This document shows, one piece after another, positions 1 through 6,795 of a stretch of 13,591 nucleotides of DNA (within the stretch, counting starts at the first letter, position 1; each line of letters starts with the position of its first letter). The notes under the pieces are model-generated. The model worked only from the letters and a program-made list of their open reading frames with translations. It did no database searches and was not told the DNA's origin. Source of the DNA: Patescibacteria group bacterium. GTDB lineage: Bacteria > Patescibacteriota > Patescibacteriia > Patescibacteriales > VMTK01. The stretch spans positions 1 through 13,591 of the forward strand of contig JAHIME010000084.1 of the NCBI GenBank assembly GCA_018896595.1, given 5' to 3'. The position numbers were made by a program, and so were the translations under genes.

Positions 1-16
1 GTGAGGCGTATTTTAG

Positions 17-50
17 AGGTTAGCTAAGTTGTCTTTGGCTAACCTTTTTT
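17..50 (+). terminator. Rho-independent terminator of an upstream gene
   Basis: A perfect 8-bp stem, AGGTTAGC at 17-24 with GCTAACCT at 38-45, is followed by a run of T at 45-50. This is a typical intrinsic terminator. It probably ends a transcript coming from the left of the window; no coding sequence for that gene is recognisable here. Confidence 0.8.
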
Positions 51-52
51 CT

Positions 53-81
53 TTGCTAAATTAAATAAAATAAGATATAAT
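53..81 (+). promoter_or_regulatory. Sigma-70-type promoter for the first operon
   Basis: A -35 box TTGCTA (53-58) lies 17 bp from a perfect -10 box TATAAT (76-81), directly after the terminator. Transcription would start near 88 and give a leader of about 145 bases before the first gene at 233. This is inference from consensus matching only. Confidence 0.6.
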
Positions 82-119
82 AGGTGCATAGAGTTAACAA
101 CATTTTTATGATTTACTCC

Positions 120-165
120 TGGATTCCCGCTTTCGCGGGAATGACAAAGGACGGGCGGGAATGAA
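120..165. repeat. REP-like palindrome
   Basis: ATTCCCGC (123-130) pairs with GCGGGAAT (135-142) around a TTTC loop, followed by GACA. A partial second copy, GGGCGGGAATGA, follows at 153-164. The motif resembles the widespread intergenic REP-type hairpin that reads GGATTCCCGC...GCGGGAATGAC. It lies in the predicted leader of the first operon, so it would be transcribed. Confidence 0.55.
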
Positions 166-232
166 GGAAAAAGCGTTAAAGCCCGCAATTTTTAGTTTTT
201 AAATAATTTCTAATTTTGTAATTTTTAATTTT

Positions 233-808
233 ATGGCTAAAAAAAGAAAAAAAGTTAAAACTAAATTACCGCTGAAATTAGCGAAATATCTGGAAAAAGC
301 CGGCGTTAAGCACGACATTTTGGAGCATAAGACGGTTTATACCGCTTTTGACGCGGCCGCTACTATGAAGAAAAAGTTAAACGAAATCGCCAAGTCGCTG
401 TTAATTAAGGCGGACAAGGATTATTATCTGGCGCTTTTGCCGGCCGACTGCAGCTTGGATTTTAAGAAGTTAGCCAAATGCATTGGCGCGAGCGCGGGCA
501 AAACAATAAAGGTTGTCAAGATTCCGGGCGAGAAAATAATGGAGAGTTTGCTGAAGGTAAAAGCCGGAGCGATGAGCGCTTTCGGCGGTTTGCATAAATT
601 GCCGGTTATTATGGACAAAGGATTGGCAAAAGCCAAAAAAGCCGTTTTCTCTTCCGGCAGTTTTAACCATTCGGTAGAGATGGCGGTAAAAGATTTCGCC
701 AAGCTGGAAAACGCGGTGTTGGGGAGTTTTGGAGTAAAGAAAAAAATAAAAATTGTGAAACCTAAACAGGTTGTGAAAAAGAAAAAAGCGGTAAAAAAGA
801 AAAAGTAA
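233..808 (+). CDS. YbaK/EbsC-family aminoacyl-tRNA deacylase-like protein with Lys-rich tail
   Basis: The 191-residue protein matches the YbaK/prolyl-tRNA-synthetase-associated domain, whose members hydrolyse mischarged aminoacyl-tRNA in the cytoplasm. The domain spans about residues 12-165. Recognisable parts are EIAKSLLIKAD (51-61, holding the conserved lysine of the family, K59), LKVKAGAMSAFGGLHKLPV (107-125) and the SSGSFNHSVEM segment (140-150). Both ends are unusually basic: residues 2-11 are mostly Lys/Arg, and the last 23 residues (169-191) are about two-thirds Lys. Such tails could bind RNA or DNA; that is inference. No Shine-Dalgarno sequence precedes the ATG, as for most genes here. 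It is first in the operon and ends 2 bases before scpA. The substrate tRNA (Pro, Cys or other) cannot be read from sequence alone. Confidence 0.85.
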   Translation: MAKKRKKVKTKLPLKLAKYLEKAGVKHDILEHKTVYTAFDAAATMKKKLNEIAKSLLIKADKDYYLALLPADCSLDFKKLAKCIGASAGKTIKVVKIPGEKIMESLLKVKAGAMSAFGGLHKLPVIMDKGLAKAKKAVFSSGSFNHSVEMAVKDFAKLENAVLGSFGVKKKIKIVKPKQVVKKKKAVKKKK

Positions 809-810
809 TT

Positions 811-1512
811 ATGAATATCAAACTTGAAAAATTTGAGGGTCCTTTGAGTTTGCTTTTGCGGTTAATTGAAAAAGAAGAAATGGATATAACCGAAATCAGT
901 TTGGCTAAAATAGCGGATCAATATATTGAATATATCAGAAGTTTAAGCAAAACCGATTCGGAAGAAATGGCGGATTTTTTAGTGGTGGCGGCGCGCCTGC
1001 TTTTAATCAAATCCAAGGCGCTTTTGCCTTATTTATATCCGGAAGAAGAGCGGGAAATTGAGGAGCTGGAGCAGCAATTAAGAATGTACAAGGAATTTCT
1101 GGACGCGGCGAAGAAGGTGCAGGCTTTAATCGGCAGGAAAAAATTCATGTTCGCGCGCGAATTCAACAGAAAGGCGATTTTGGCCAACATCCATTTATTC
1201 TCGCCGCCGAAAAAATTAACCGCTCGGGACCTGGCCGCTGTTTTTCAGGAAATAATCGGCGGGCTCCGGCCCATTGAGAAGCTGGAAGAGGAAAAATTAG
1301 AGCATAAAATAAATATTGAAGACAAAATTTCAGCCATTCAGAATATGCTGATTAACAGGATTAAAATAAGCTTTAGCAAGGTGATGGCCGGCGCGGGCAC
1401 AAAGACCGAGGTTATTGTTATTTTTTTGGCAATGCTGGAGCTGATAAAACAGAGAGATATTACGGCTGAGCAGAGCGGGTTGTTTGAGGAAATTTTAATT
1501 AATAAAATATAA
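811..1512 (+). CDS. scpA: Segregation and condensation protein A
   Basis: The 233-residue protein is a ScpA-family kleisin. In known bacteria ScpA bridges the two SMC heads and binds a ScpB dimer, forming the condensin that organises and separates the chromosome. The N-terminal signature FEGPLSLLLRLIEKEEMDI (8-26) is diagnostic of the family. An acidic, helix-rich linker follows (about 75-110), and the C-terminal winged-helix region, which contacts SMC, begins near 190 (SKVMAGAGTKTEVIVIFLAM). Length is normal. It starts 2 bases after the YbaK-like gene and ends 1 base before scpB, so co-translation is likely. No Shine-Dalgarno sequence is visible. No smc gene is present in the window. Confidence 0.93.
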   Translation: MNIKLEKFEGPLSLLLRLIEKEEMDITEISLAKIADQYIEYIRSLSKTDSEEMADFLVVAARLLLIKSKALLPYLYPEEEREIEELEQQLRMYKEFLDAAKKVQALIGRKKFMFAREFNRKAILANIHLFSPPKKLTARDLAAVFQEIIGGLRPIEKLEEEKLEHKINIEDKISAIQNMLINRIKISFSKVMAGAGTKTEVIVIFLAMLELIKQRDITAEQSGLFEEILINKI

Positions 1513-1513
1513 T

Positions 1514-2056
1514 ATGAGCATTAAATCCCAAATAGAATCGTTATTATTCATCTCGGCCAAGCCGATGGCTATTAAGCAATTATCCGATTTAACCGGCAAG
1601 CCGGCGGGGGAAATTAAATTGGCGGGCGATGAGCTTGTTGAGGAATATAAAAACAATAAGCGAGGAATTCAAATTATAAAAGACGGCTCAAAATATCAGA
1701 TGGTCAGTTCGCCGGACAACGGGAAATTAGTCCAGGAGTTCATTAAAGACGAAACCACGGGCGAGCTGTCAAGGCCAAGTTTGGAAGCCTTGACCATCAT
1801 CGCTTACAGGGGGCCGATCAGCAAAATTGACTTGGACAGGATTAGGGGAGTCAATTGTTCCTTGATTCTGCGCAATTTGATGCTTAGGGGGCTTATAGAA
1901 GCGAAATATGACAAAAAAAAGAACGAAACCTATTACAGCGCTACCCTTGATTTTATAAAATTTTTAGGCGTTAGCGATATCGGCCAGCTGCCGGACTACG
2001 AAAGATTGCATAAAGACGATACGATTGACAGAATGCTGGAAAATAATAAAAATTAA
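1514..2056 (+). CDS. scpB: Segregation and condensation protein B
   Basis: The 180-residue protein is ScpB, which dimerises and binds the ScpA linker in the SMC-ScpAB condensin. It has the expected tandem winged-helix layout. The first begins at QIESLLFISAKPMAI (6-20). The second carries the family signature LSRPSLEALTIIAYRGPISK (85-104) followed by the DLDRIRGVN segment. The C-terminal YYSATLDFIKFLGV stretch is also typical. Length is normal for the family. Position directly after scpA is the conserved arrangement and supports both calls. The ATG follows the scpA stop by one base and has no Shine-Dalgarno sequence. Confidence 0.93.
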   Translation: MSIKSQIESLLFISAKPMAIKQLSDLTGKPAGEIKLAGDELVEEYKNNKRGIQIIKDGSKYQMVSSPDNGKLVQEFIKDETTGELSRPSLEALTIIAYRGPISKIDLDRIRGVNCSLILRNLMLRGLIEAKYDKKKNETYYSATLDFIKFLGVSDIGQLPDYERLHKDDTIDRMLENNKN

Positions 2057-2065
2057 AAATTAATT

Positions 2066-2983
2066 ATGGCAATTTCTATAATTATCAGCTTAATAATCTC
2101 CGTAATTTTAAATATCGGCTTTTTAAACCAAGCTAATTCCAGTGAAATGATGCCTGTTAATCATCTTGAGCCGGCAGAAAACGGCCTGCCGAGAAATTTA
2201 AACTTGCCGGTAAAAAAATTGGCCGCCGGCAATTTGGAAATTTCAGCCACGAGCAGCGCGGTAATTGATTGTGAAAGCGATGCTGTTTTGTTTGGCAAGC
2301 AGAAAGATCAAATTTGGCCGATTGCCAGCATTACCAAGCTGGCTGCCGCGCTTGTTTTTCTTGAACATAATCCGGGCTGGGACGCCATTTATCAGATAAA
2401 GGCGGAAGACAAGCAGGAGGGCGGAAGAATTTATTTGTTTACGGGAGAAAAAGTAAAAGTAAAAGATTTATTTTATTTCAGCTTAGTCGGCTCGGACAAC
2501 ACCGCGGCAATGGCCTTGGTCAGATCAACGGGTTTAAGCGATGAAGAGTTTATAAATAAAATGAATGAAAAAGCCCGCGCTTTGGGTCTAAACAATACCC
2601 ATTTTGACGACCCGGTGGGCTTAAACAGCGGCAATGTGTCAACCGCGAAAGAGATAGCCGCGCTGGCCCGGGCCGCGTTCGCCGATAAGGATATAAGCGA
2701 GGCCAGCTTGACAAAGGCGTATGAATTTGAAACTTTAGAAGGAAGGAAGAAAAAAATAAACAATACCGACGCTTTATTGGATATTTTTCCGCAAAACGGG
2801 ATAAAAATTTTGGGCGGCAAGACCGGCTATATTGAAGCGTCGGGCTATTGCTTTGTCGGAAAATTCGCCGACCATAGCGGCAATGAAATAATTTCCGTTG
2901 TGCTGGGCGCTTACAGCTACAACGCGCGCTTTGTTCAGATAAAGGAGATGGTGGAGTGGGTTTATGAAAATTATCAATGGTGA
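2066..2983 (+). CDS. Serine-type D-Ala-D-Ala carboxypeptidase (peptidase S11 family)
   Basis: The 305-residue protein carries all three active-site motifs of the S11 penicillin-binding proteins: SITK (88-91, nucleophile S88), SDN (143-145) and KTG (252-254). These enzymes remove the terminal D-Ala of peptidoglycan stem peptides outside the membrane. Residues 1-25 form a hydrophobic N-terminal signal sequence or anchor. The protein ends soon after the catalytic domain; I see no PBP5-like C-terminal beta domain or amphipathic anchor, so attachment, if any, is through the N-terminus. It follows scpB by 9 bases. Its TGA stop lies within the first codons of the next gene (ATGGTGA, 2977-2983), which also shows that TGA is read as stop here. 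I cannot say which Dac paralogue it is. Confidence 0.9.
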   Translation: MAISIIISLIISVILNIGFLNQANSSEMMPVNHLEPAENGLPRNLNLPVKKLAAGNLEISATSSAVIDCESDAVLFGKQKDQIWPIASITKLAAALVFLEHNPGWDAIYQIKAEDKQEGGRIYLFTGEKVKVKDLFYFSLVGSDNTAAMALVRSTGLSDEEFINKMNEKARALGLNNTHFDDPVGLNSGNVSTAKEIAALARAAFADKDISEASLTKAYEFETLEGRKKKINNTDALLDIFPQNGIKILGGKTGYIEASGYCFVGKFADHSGNEIISVVLGAYSYNARFVQIKEMVEWVYENYQW

Positions 2984-3483
2984 AAAATATGTTCAATATT
3001 GATTACGCCGCGTTATTTCAAAATATTCCGCCGCAATTGGCGACATTTTTAATCGCCTTAATTCCCATTGCCGAATTAAGGGTTGCTATTCCGGTTGCCT
3101 TGGGAGTTTATAAATTGCCGATATGGCAAGCGATATTTTTCGCGAGTATCGCGGATATTATTGTCGCCGCGCTGATAATATATTTCTTAGGCCCGATTCA
3201 TAAATTTTTATCGGGAAAATTCAAATGGGTTGACGGATTTTTTGACTGGCTGTTTAAAAGAACCAGAAGAAAGTTCAGCGGCAAATATGAAACTTGGGGC
3301 AATATCGGATTAATGATTTTCGTGGGCATACCCTTGCCCATGACAGGGGCCTGGACCGGCTCAATTGCCGCTTGGCTGTTCGGTCTGCCGAAAAAACGCT
3401 CTTTGTCTTATATTTCATTAGGTGTTATAATATCAGCAGGGATAGTGACTTTAATCAGTTTGGGAATGATTAAAATATTTTAA
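2977..3483 (+). CDS. Small multi-drug export family membrane protein (COG2426-like)
   Basis: The 168-residue integral membrane protein has about four hydrophobic segments (around 20-42, 50-72, 108-135 and 145-166) and the family's conserved Pro/Gly-rich pieces: IALIPIAELRVAIPVALG (26-43), and VGIPLPMTGAWTGSIAAWLFG (116-136). The family name comes from annotation of a few members; transport activity is poorly established, so the substrate is unknown. A basic cytoplasmic stretch (about 92-104) follows the second segment. The first ATG overlaps the stop of the preceding carboxypeptidase gene by 7 bases (ATGGTGA). A second in-frame ATG at 2989 would avoid the overlap and is an equally possible start. 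Confidence 0.82.
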   Translation: MVKNMFNIDYAALFQNIPPQLATFLIALIPIAELRVAIPVALGVYKLPIWQAIFFASIADIIVAALIIYFLGPIHKFLSGKFKWVDGFFDWLFKRTRRKFSGKYETWGNIGLMIFVGIPLPMTGAWTGSIAAWLFGLPKKRSLSYISLGVIISAGIVTLISLGMIKIF

Positions 3484-3517
3484 ATAATTAATAAAATATA
3501 AAAATAATAATAAATTT

Positions 3518-4285
3518 ATGCGTAAAGATAAAATCGTTATAGCCAATTGGAAAATGAAGCTAACATTGGCTGAAACTTTAAATTTAGCCAAAAACATGAA
3601 AGCTAAATTGTCAGAATTGAAAAAGGGGACGATAGTTATCTGCCCCAATTTCATTTCTTTGGCTGATGTCAATAAAATACTGAAAGGGAGTAATATCAGA
3701 GTAGGCGCGCAAAATGTTTTCTGGGAAGAAAAAGGCGCTTATACCGGCGAGATTTCGCCTGATCTGCTTGTTGAAGCCGGGTGCGATTATGTTATCGTGG
3801 GCCATTCGGAAAGGCGCAAGTATCTGCTTGAAAATTATGAAATAATCCATCAAAAGCTGAAAGCTGTTTTAAATATTGACGGCTTAACTCCCATCGTCTG
3901 CATCGGCGAAAATACCGATGAGCGCAAGACTGACCGCAGGGATTTTGTCTTGGTTGACCAATTGCACCAAGCGCTGGGAGGAATTGACATAGTGGGCGAT
4001 CAGCAGATAATTATCGCTTACGAGCCGATTTGGGCGATTGGCTCCGGCATAGCGATTGAGCCGAGCGAAGCCGAGTACGCCCATAAAATCATCAAGTTGA
4101 CTTTAAAAGATATTTTCGGCCTTCAAATAGCCAGTAATAATTTCAGCATTATTTACGGCGGAAGCATTGACGGCAATAATGTCAAAAGCTTCGCCGATAT
4201 AGAAAATATAGACGGTCTATTGGTCGGCGGCGCCAGCATTGACGCCAATGAATTTTACAAAGTGGCTAAGGCGATACTGAAATAA
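3518..4285 (+). CDS. tpiA: Triosephosphate isomerase
   Basis: The 255-residue protein interconverts dihydroxyacetone phosphate and glyceraldehyde 3-phosphate in the cytoplasm. All catalytic landmarks of the TIM barrel are present: NWKMK at 10-14 (N10, K12), the GHSERR motif with H96, the catalytic glutamate E169 in AYEPIWAIGSG together with the phosphate-gripping loop 6, and the C-terminal YGGS phosphate-binding motif followed by GLLVGGASI. Length is standard. It sits 34 AT-rich bases after the export-protein gene and 36 before fba, its metabolic neighbour. No Shine-Dalgarno sequence is seen; the spacers contain nothing but A/T-rich sequence. Confidence 0.96.
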   Translation: MRKDKIVIANWKMKLTLAETLNLAKNMKAKLSELKKGTIVICPNFISLADVNKILKGSNIRVGAQNVFWEEKGAYTGEISPDLLVEAGCDYVIVGHSERRKYLLENYEIIHQKLKAVLNIDGLTPIVCIGENTDERKTDRRDFVLVDQLHQALGGIDIVGDQQIIIAYEPIWAIGSGIAIEPSEAEYAHKIIKLTLKDIFGLQIASNNFSIIYGGSIDGNNVKSFADIENIDGLLVGGASIDANEFYKVAKAILK

Positions 4286-4321
4286 AAAATTTAAGTTAAT
4301 TAAATATTTATTTTTAAATCT

Positions 4322-5197
4322 ATGCTTGTTCACATTAAAGACATCGTTGGCAAGGCGCAAAATTCCGGCTATGGGATAGGCGCTTTTAATATTTGTAATC
4401 TGGAATCGGCGCTGGGTGTGGCGGAAGCGGCCGTAAGAGCTAAATCGCCGGCCATTATTCAGGTTTCCGAAAGCGCGATTAAATATATGGGCTTGAAGCC
4501 GATAACGCACATTGTTTCCACAATCGCGAAAAATATCGCCGCCGGAGTGCCGATTGCCTTGCATTTGGATCATGGTAAAAGTTTTGACTCTATTTTTGAG
4601 TGCATCAATGCCGGCTTTACTTCCGTCCATATTGACGCCTCCGACCTGCCGTTTGACGAAAATGTTAATTTGACCAAGCATGTGGTTGAAGTGGCTCACG
4701 CGAGAAAAGTCTGGGTGCAAGGCGAAGTTGGCGCCATGCCGGGCGGACACGGAGATAAAGGCAAGATATTAAAAAACATACCCATAGCAAGCGTTGAAGA
4801 AGTGATAGAGTTTGTTAAAAGAACCAAAGTTGACACGATCGCCGCGGCTATCGGCACGGCGCATGGGGTTTATGAGAATGAGGATGTTAAGATAAACTTG
4901 CTTAAAGAAATTAAGGAAAAAACCAAAAAGCCGTTTGTCTTGCACGGCGGTTCGGGCGTAGCTGACGCGAAGATTAAAAGCGCCATTAAAAACGGGGTAA
5001 ATATAATTAATATCGGCACTGACATCAAAGTCGCGTTTTGCCGGGCCTTAATAGATAATTGCGCGAAAAACAGCAAGGAAATCGATCCGCGAATTTTATT
5101 AAAGCCGACCATTAAAGCCGTGGAAAAAGTGGTATATGATAAAATGAAATTATTCGGCAGCGCCGGCCGGGTTAGGATAGGAGAGGTGGAGACATAA
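4322..5197 (+). CDS. fba: Class II fructose-bisphosphate aldolase
   Basis: The 291-residue protein cleaves fructose 1,6-bisphosphate into the two triose phosphates, feeding TpiA encoded just upstream. Class II (zinc-dependent) identity is shown by HLDHG (81-85; D83 catalytic, H84 zinc ligand), VQGEVGAMPGGHGD (132-145), GTAHGVY with zinc ligand H181, LHGGSG (207-212, ligand H208) and the NIGTD phosphate site (230-234). Length fits the family. Some class II members use tagatose bisphosphate instead; sequence reading alone cannot exclude that. The gene ends 5 bases before the TPR gene. No Shine-Dalgarno sequence precedes the ATG. Confidence 0.95.
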   Translation: MLVHIKDIVGKAQNSGYGIGAFNICNLESALGVAEAAVRAKSPAIIQVSESAIKYMGLKPITHIVSTIAKNIAAGVPIALHLDHGKSFDSIFECINAGFTSVHIDASDLPFDENVNLTKHVVEVAHARKVWVQGEVGAMPGGHGDKGKILKNIPIASVEEVIEFVKRTKVDTIAAAIGTAHGVYENEDVKINLLKEIKEKTKKPFVLHGGSGVADAKIKSAIKNGVNIINIGTDIKVAFCRALIDNCAKNSKEIDPRILLKPTIKAVEKVVYDKMKLFGSAGRVRIGEVET

Positions 5198-5202
5198 ACA
5201 AT

Positions 5203-5994
5203 ATGTACAACATAATTCCATTAATTTTAATATTAATCAGCTTGAGCGTTATCATAGCTATCTCGGTTAGAAAATTTTCTGTTTTGGCCAATTTGGACAC
5301 GGAAAACATCCAGCAAGAAAAAGAAGCGAAATTTAAAGAACGGATTATCAGCAACCGCTTAAAAAGAAATTTTTTTAAATGGAGCGCGAAGCTGATGAAA
5401 ATAATCAGGCCGGTCGGCGACGCGGCCGGCAAATTTTTTAAATGGATTTATAAAAAACTGCATGAATTAAAAGAGGATTATAAAAGCGAGGAAAATGTTT
5501 TGTCGGAAGATGACATTAAGCAGAAAATTAGAGCGTTATTTGACGAGGCGGAGGCATTCAAAAAACAAGATAATTTAATTGAGGCGGAGAAAAAATATAT
5601 TGAGATTATCGGTTTGGACAGCAGAAACATAAAAGCGTTTGACGCGCTGGCGCATCTTTATTTTGAGCGCAAGGAATATAAAGAAGCGAAGCAGACTTTT
5701 GAGCATGTTTTGAAATTAAAAGAAGACAGCGGAGAAACCGACCAATGGCCGCAAACATATTTTGATTTAGCTTTAGTTTGCGAAGCAACGGGAAATTTGG
5801 ATGAAGCGATGGGCAATCTCGGGAAAGCCCTTAATTTAGAGCCGAACAATCCCCGCTATCTTGACATAATGCTGGAAATCAGTATAATTAATAAGGATAA
5901 AGTTTCAGCTCTTGATGCTTACAATAAGTTAGCGGAAGCAAATCCGGACAATCAAAAATTAGCCGAATTTAAAGAAAAAATCGACCAGTTGTAA
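5203..5994 (+). CDS. Membrane-anchored tetratricopeptide-repeat protein
   Basis: The 263-residue protein has one N-terminal membrane segment (about 3-22), a basic juxtamembrane region rich in Lys/Phe/Trp (40-90), then TPR-type helical hairpins from about 108 to 250. The clearest repeats are around 108-141 (AEAFKKQDNLIEAEKKYIEI), 144-173 (ALAHLYFERKEYKEAKQTFE) and 186-216 (YFDLALVCEATGNLDEAMGN). TPR domains bind partner proteins, so this is probably a membrane-tethered scaffold facing the cytoplasm; the partner is unknown. Purine-rich GGAGAGGTGGAG at the end of fba is the only Shine-Dalgarno-like sequence in this operon, but it sits farther from the ATG than usual. It is the last gene of the block. 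Confidence 0.8.
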   Translation: MYNIIPLILILISLSVIIAISVRKFSVLANLDTENIQQEKEAKFKERIISNRLKRNFFKWSAKLMKIIRPVGDAAGKFFKWIYKKLHELKEDYKSEENVLSEDDIKQKIRALFDEAEAFKKQDNLIEAEKKYIEIIGLDSRNIKAFDALAHLYFERKEYKEAKQTFEHVLKLKEDSGETDQWPQTYFDLALVCEATGNLDEAMGNLGKALNLEPNNPRYLDIMLEISIINKDKVSALDAYNKLAEANPDNQKLAEFKEKIDQL

Positions 5995-6023
5995 TCATAT
6001 AATATGTAACATATAACATGCGG

Positions 6024-6073
6024 CACATAACATGCAACAAAACAGAATTGTGTTTTTTGTTGCGTGTTATGTG
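6024..6073. repeat. Long AT-rich inverted repeat
   Basis: A 19-bp left arm (6024-6042, CACATAACATGCAACAAAA) pairs with the right arm at 6055-6073 with a single mismatch, around a 12-base loop. More copies of the ATAACATGC/GTGTTATG words surround it (6007-6095). It lies between the TPR gene and the tRNA cluster and could end the operon transcript, but no clean T run follows, so I call it a repeat rather than a terminator. Confidence 0.65.
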
Positions 6074-6100
6074 TTTTATGTTTTGTGTTGCGTGAGTTAT

Positions 6101-6171
6101 GCCGTTGTAGCTTCCGCCGTCGCTAAAGCTTTGGCGGACAAGCAGCTGGTAGAGCAACTCTTCGCCTGCAT
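6101..6171 (+). pseudogene. Possible tRNA 5'-half remnant interrupted by a REP-like palindrome
   Basis: The sequence GCCGTTGTAGCT (6101-6112) and the later CAGCTGGTAGAGCAACTC (6143-6160) read together as the acceptor 5' strand, D-stem and D-loop of a tRNA similar to the tRNA-Thr just downstream. Between them lies a 30-base palindromic insert (6113-6142) with TCCGCC and GGCGGA arms, which resembles a REP-type hairpin. After 6160 no anticodon stem, T-arm or 3' acceptor strand can be found before the intact tRNA-Thr starts at 6172. It therefore looks like a decayed gene. The alternative is a REP element with chance resemblance in its flanks. Confidence 0.4.
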
Positions 6172-6244
6172 GCCGAGATAGCTCAGTTGGCAGAGCACTT
6201 CCATGGTAAGGAAGGGGTCCGGGGTTCGAATCCCCGTCTCGGCT
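6172..6244 (+). tRNA. tRNA-Thr(GGT)
   Basis: The gene is 73 bases long and forms a full cloverleaf: acceptor GCCGAGA (6172-6178) with TCTCGGC (6237-6243), D-stem GCTC/GAGC, anticodon stem CTTCC/GGAAG around the loop ATGGTAA (anticodon GGT, reading ACC/ACU), and T-arm CGGGG TTCGAAT CCCCG. The discriminator base is T, and the CCA end is not encoded (CAT follows). The first of three tRNA genes in this stretch. Confidence 0.95.
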
Positions 6245-6279
6245 CATAAAAATTTTCCATTGAAATTAAAAATAAACAT

Positions 6280-6362
6280 GGGTCGGTACCAAAGCGGTCA
6301 ACTGGGGCAGACTGTAAATCTGCTGGCTTACGCCTTCGTTGGTTCGAATCCAGCCCGGCCCA
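6280..6362 (+). tRNA. tRNA-Tyr(GTA)
   Basis: The gene is 83 bases long, with the long variable arm expected of bacterial tRNA-Tyr. Acceptor GGGTCGG (6280-6286) pairs with CCGGCCC (6355-6361). The anticodon stem GCAGA/TCTGC encloses CTGTAAA (anticodon GTA), and the T-arm is GTTGG TTCGAAT CCAGC. The discriminator is A; CCA is not encoded. It follows tRNA-Thr by 35 bases, matching the Thr-Tyr pairing seen in many bacterial tRNA clusters. Confidence 0.95.
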
Positions 6363-6370
6363 CTTTTAAA

Positions 6371-6455
6371 AATAATCAATAACCAAGAAACAATAACCAA
6401 CCAAGAAACAATAACCAAAAATTTTAATAATTGGTTATTGGTTATTGATTATTGG
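6371..6455. repeat. AT-rich inverted repeat with internal tandem copies
   Basis: The left side (6371-6418) contains CAATAACCAA-type words, including a tandem CCAAGAAACAATAA duplication. The right side (6431-6455) is their reverse complement (TTGGTTATTG repeated). Together they can fold into a long hairpin between tRNA-Tyr and rpmG. The right arm also supplies the predicted -35 box of rpmG. Confidence 0.6.
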
Positions 6456-6466
6456 TAATTTATAAG
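6438..6466 (+). promoter_or_regulatory. Candidate rpmG promoter
   Basis: TTGGTT (6438-6443) and TATAAG (6461-6466) are separated by 17 bp. The -10 box ends only 3 bases before the first ATG of rpmG, so transcription would start at or just inside that codon. This favours either a leaderless message or use of the second ATG at 6485. Confidence 0.4.
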
Positions 6467-6469
6467 CAT

Positions 6470-6625
6470 ATGTCTCAAGACAACATGATAAAATTAGAGT
6501 GCGTTGAGTGCAAGAGGATTAATTATTTTTCCAGAAAGAATAAAAAAACTCTTAAAAATAGGTTAGAGATTAAGAAGCACTGCAAGCATTGCAAAAAACA
6601 TACTGTCCACAAGGAAACGAAGTAA
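6470..6625 (+). CDS. rpmG: Ribosomal protein bL33
   Basis: This 51-residue protein is short enough to be missed by length filters. It has the bL33 zinc-ribbon pattern: CVEC at 11-14 and CKHC at 38-41, so it is the zinc-binding (C+) form of this large-subunit protein. RINYFSRKNKK (16-26) after the first Cys pair and the basic C-terminus are also typical. Its place between tRNA-Tyr and tRNA-Trp is conserved in many bacteria and supports the call. A second Met at residue 6 (6485) gives a 46-residue form that still covers the whole fold; the promoter spacing makes this a real alternative start. Confidence 0.93.
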   Translation: MSQDNMIKLECVECKRINYFSRKNKKTLKNRLEIKKHCKHCKKHTVHKETK

Positions 6626-6638
6626 TTTCAGATTGCTG

Positions 6639-6704
6639 ATTTTTGATTTATGCGTGCATTCAATTTGCTTGCAAGTTGTTTTTTTAAGAAAATAAATCAA
6701 AAAT
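6639..6704. repeat. AT-rich inverted repeat between rpmG and tRNA-Trp
   Basis: ATTTTTGATTTA (6639-6650) is the reverse complement of TAAATCAAAAAT (6693-6704). The enclosed 42 bases include a smaller TTGCTTGCAA palindrome-like core. A short T run (6679-6685) lies inside the loop. No gene is present in this spacer. Confidence 0.5.
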
Positions 6705-6717
6705 TAAAAATTAAAAT

Positions 6718-6788
6718 GCGGGTGTAGTATAGTGGCAGTACAGGAGTTTCCAAAACTTCTAGCGGGGGTTCGATTCCCTCCACCCGTG
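6718..6788 (+). tRNA. tRNA-Trp(CCA)
   Basis: The gene is 71 bases long. Acceptor GCGGGTG (6718-6724) pairs with CACCCGT (6781-6787), the first pair being G-U. The anticodon stem GGAGT/ACTTC encloses TTCCAAA (anticodon CCA), and the T-arm is GGGGG TTCGATT CCCTC. The discriminator is G, as expected for tRNA-Trp; CCA is not encoded (CAA follows). It ends 7 bases before the corA start codon, so the two are almost certainly on one transcript. Confidence 0.95.
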
Positions 6789-6795
6789 CAATTTT

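Noticed and set aside
2977..2989. TGA recoded as an amino acid, as in some candidate-phylum lineages
   Set aside because: TGA ends the carboxypeptidase at its natural length, and reading through gives no family extension; the next gene begins at this point.
5969..6247. 92-codon minus-strand frame across the tRNA-Thr region
   Set aside because: It is the reverse strand of tRNA-Thr and its repeat-filled flank; the peptide contains the familiar Pro/Gly-rich translation of an antisense tRNA.
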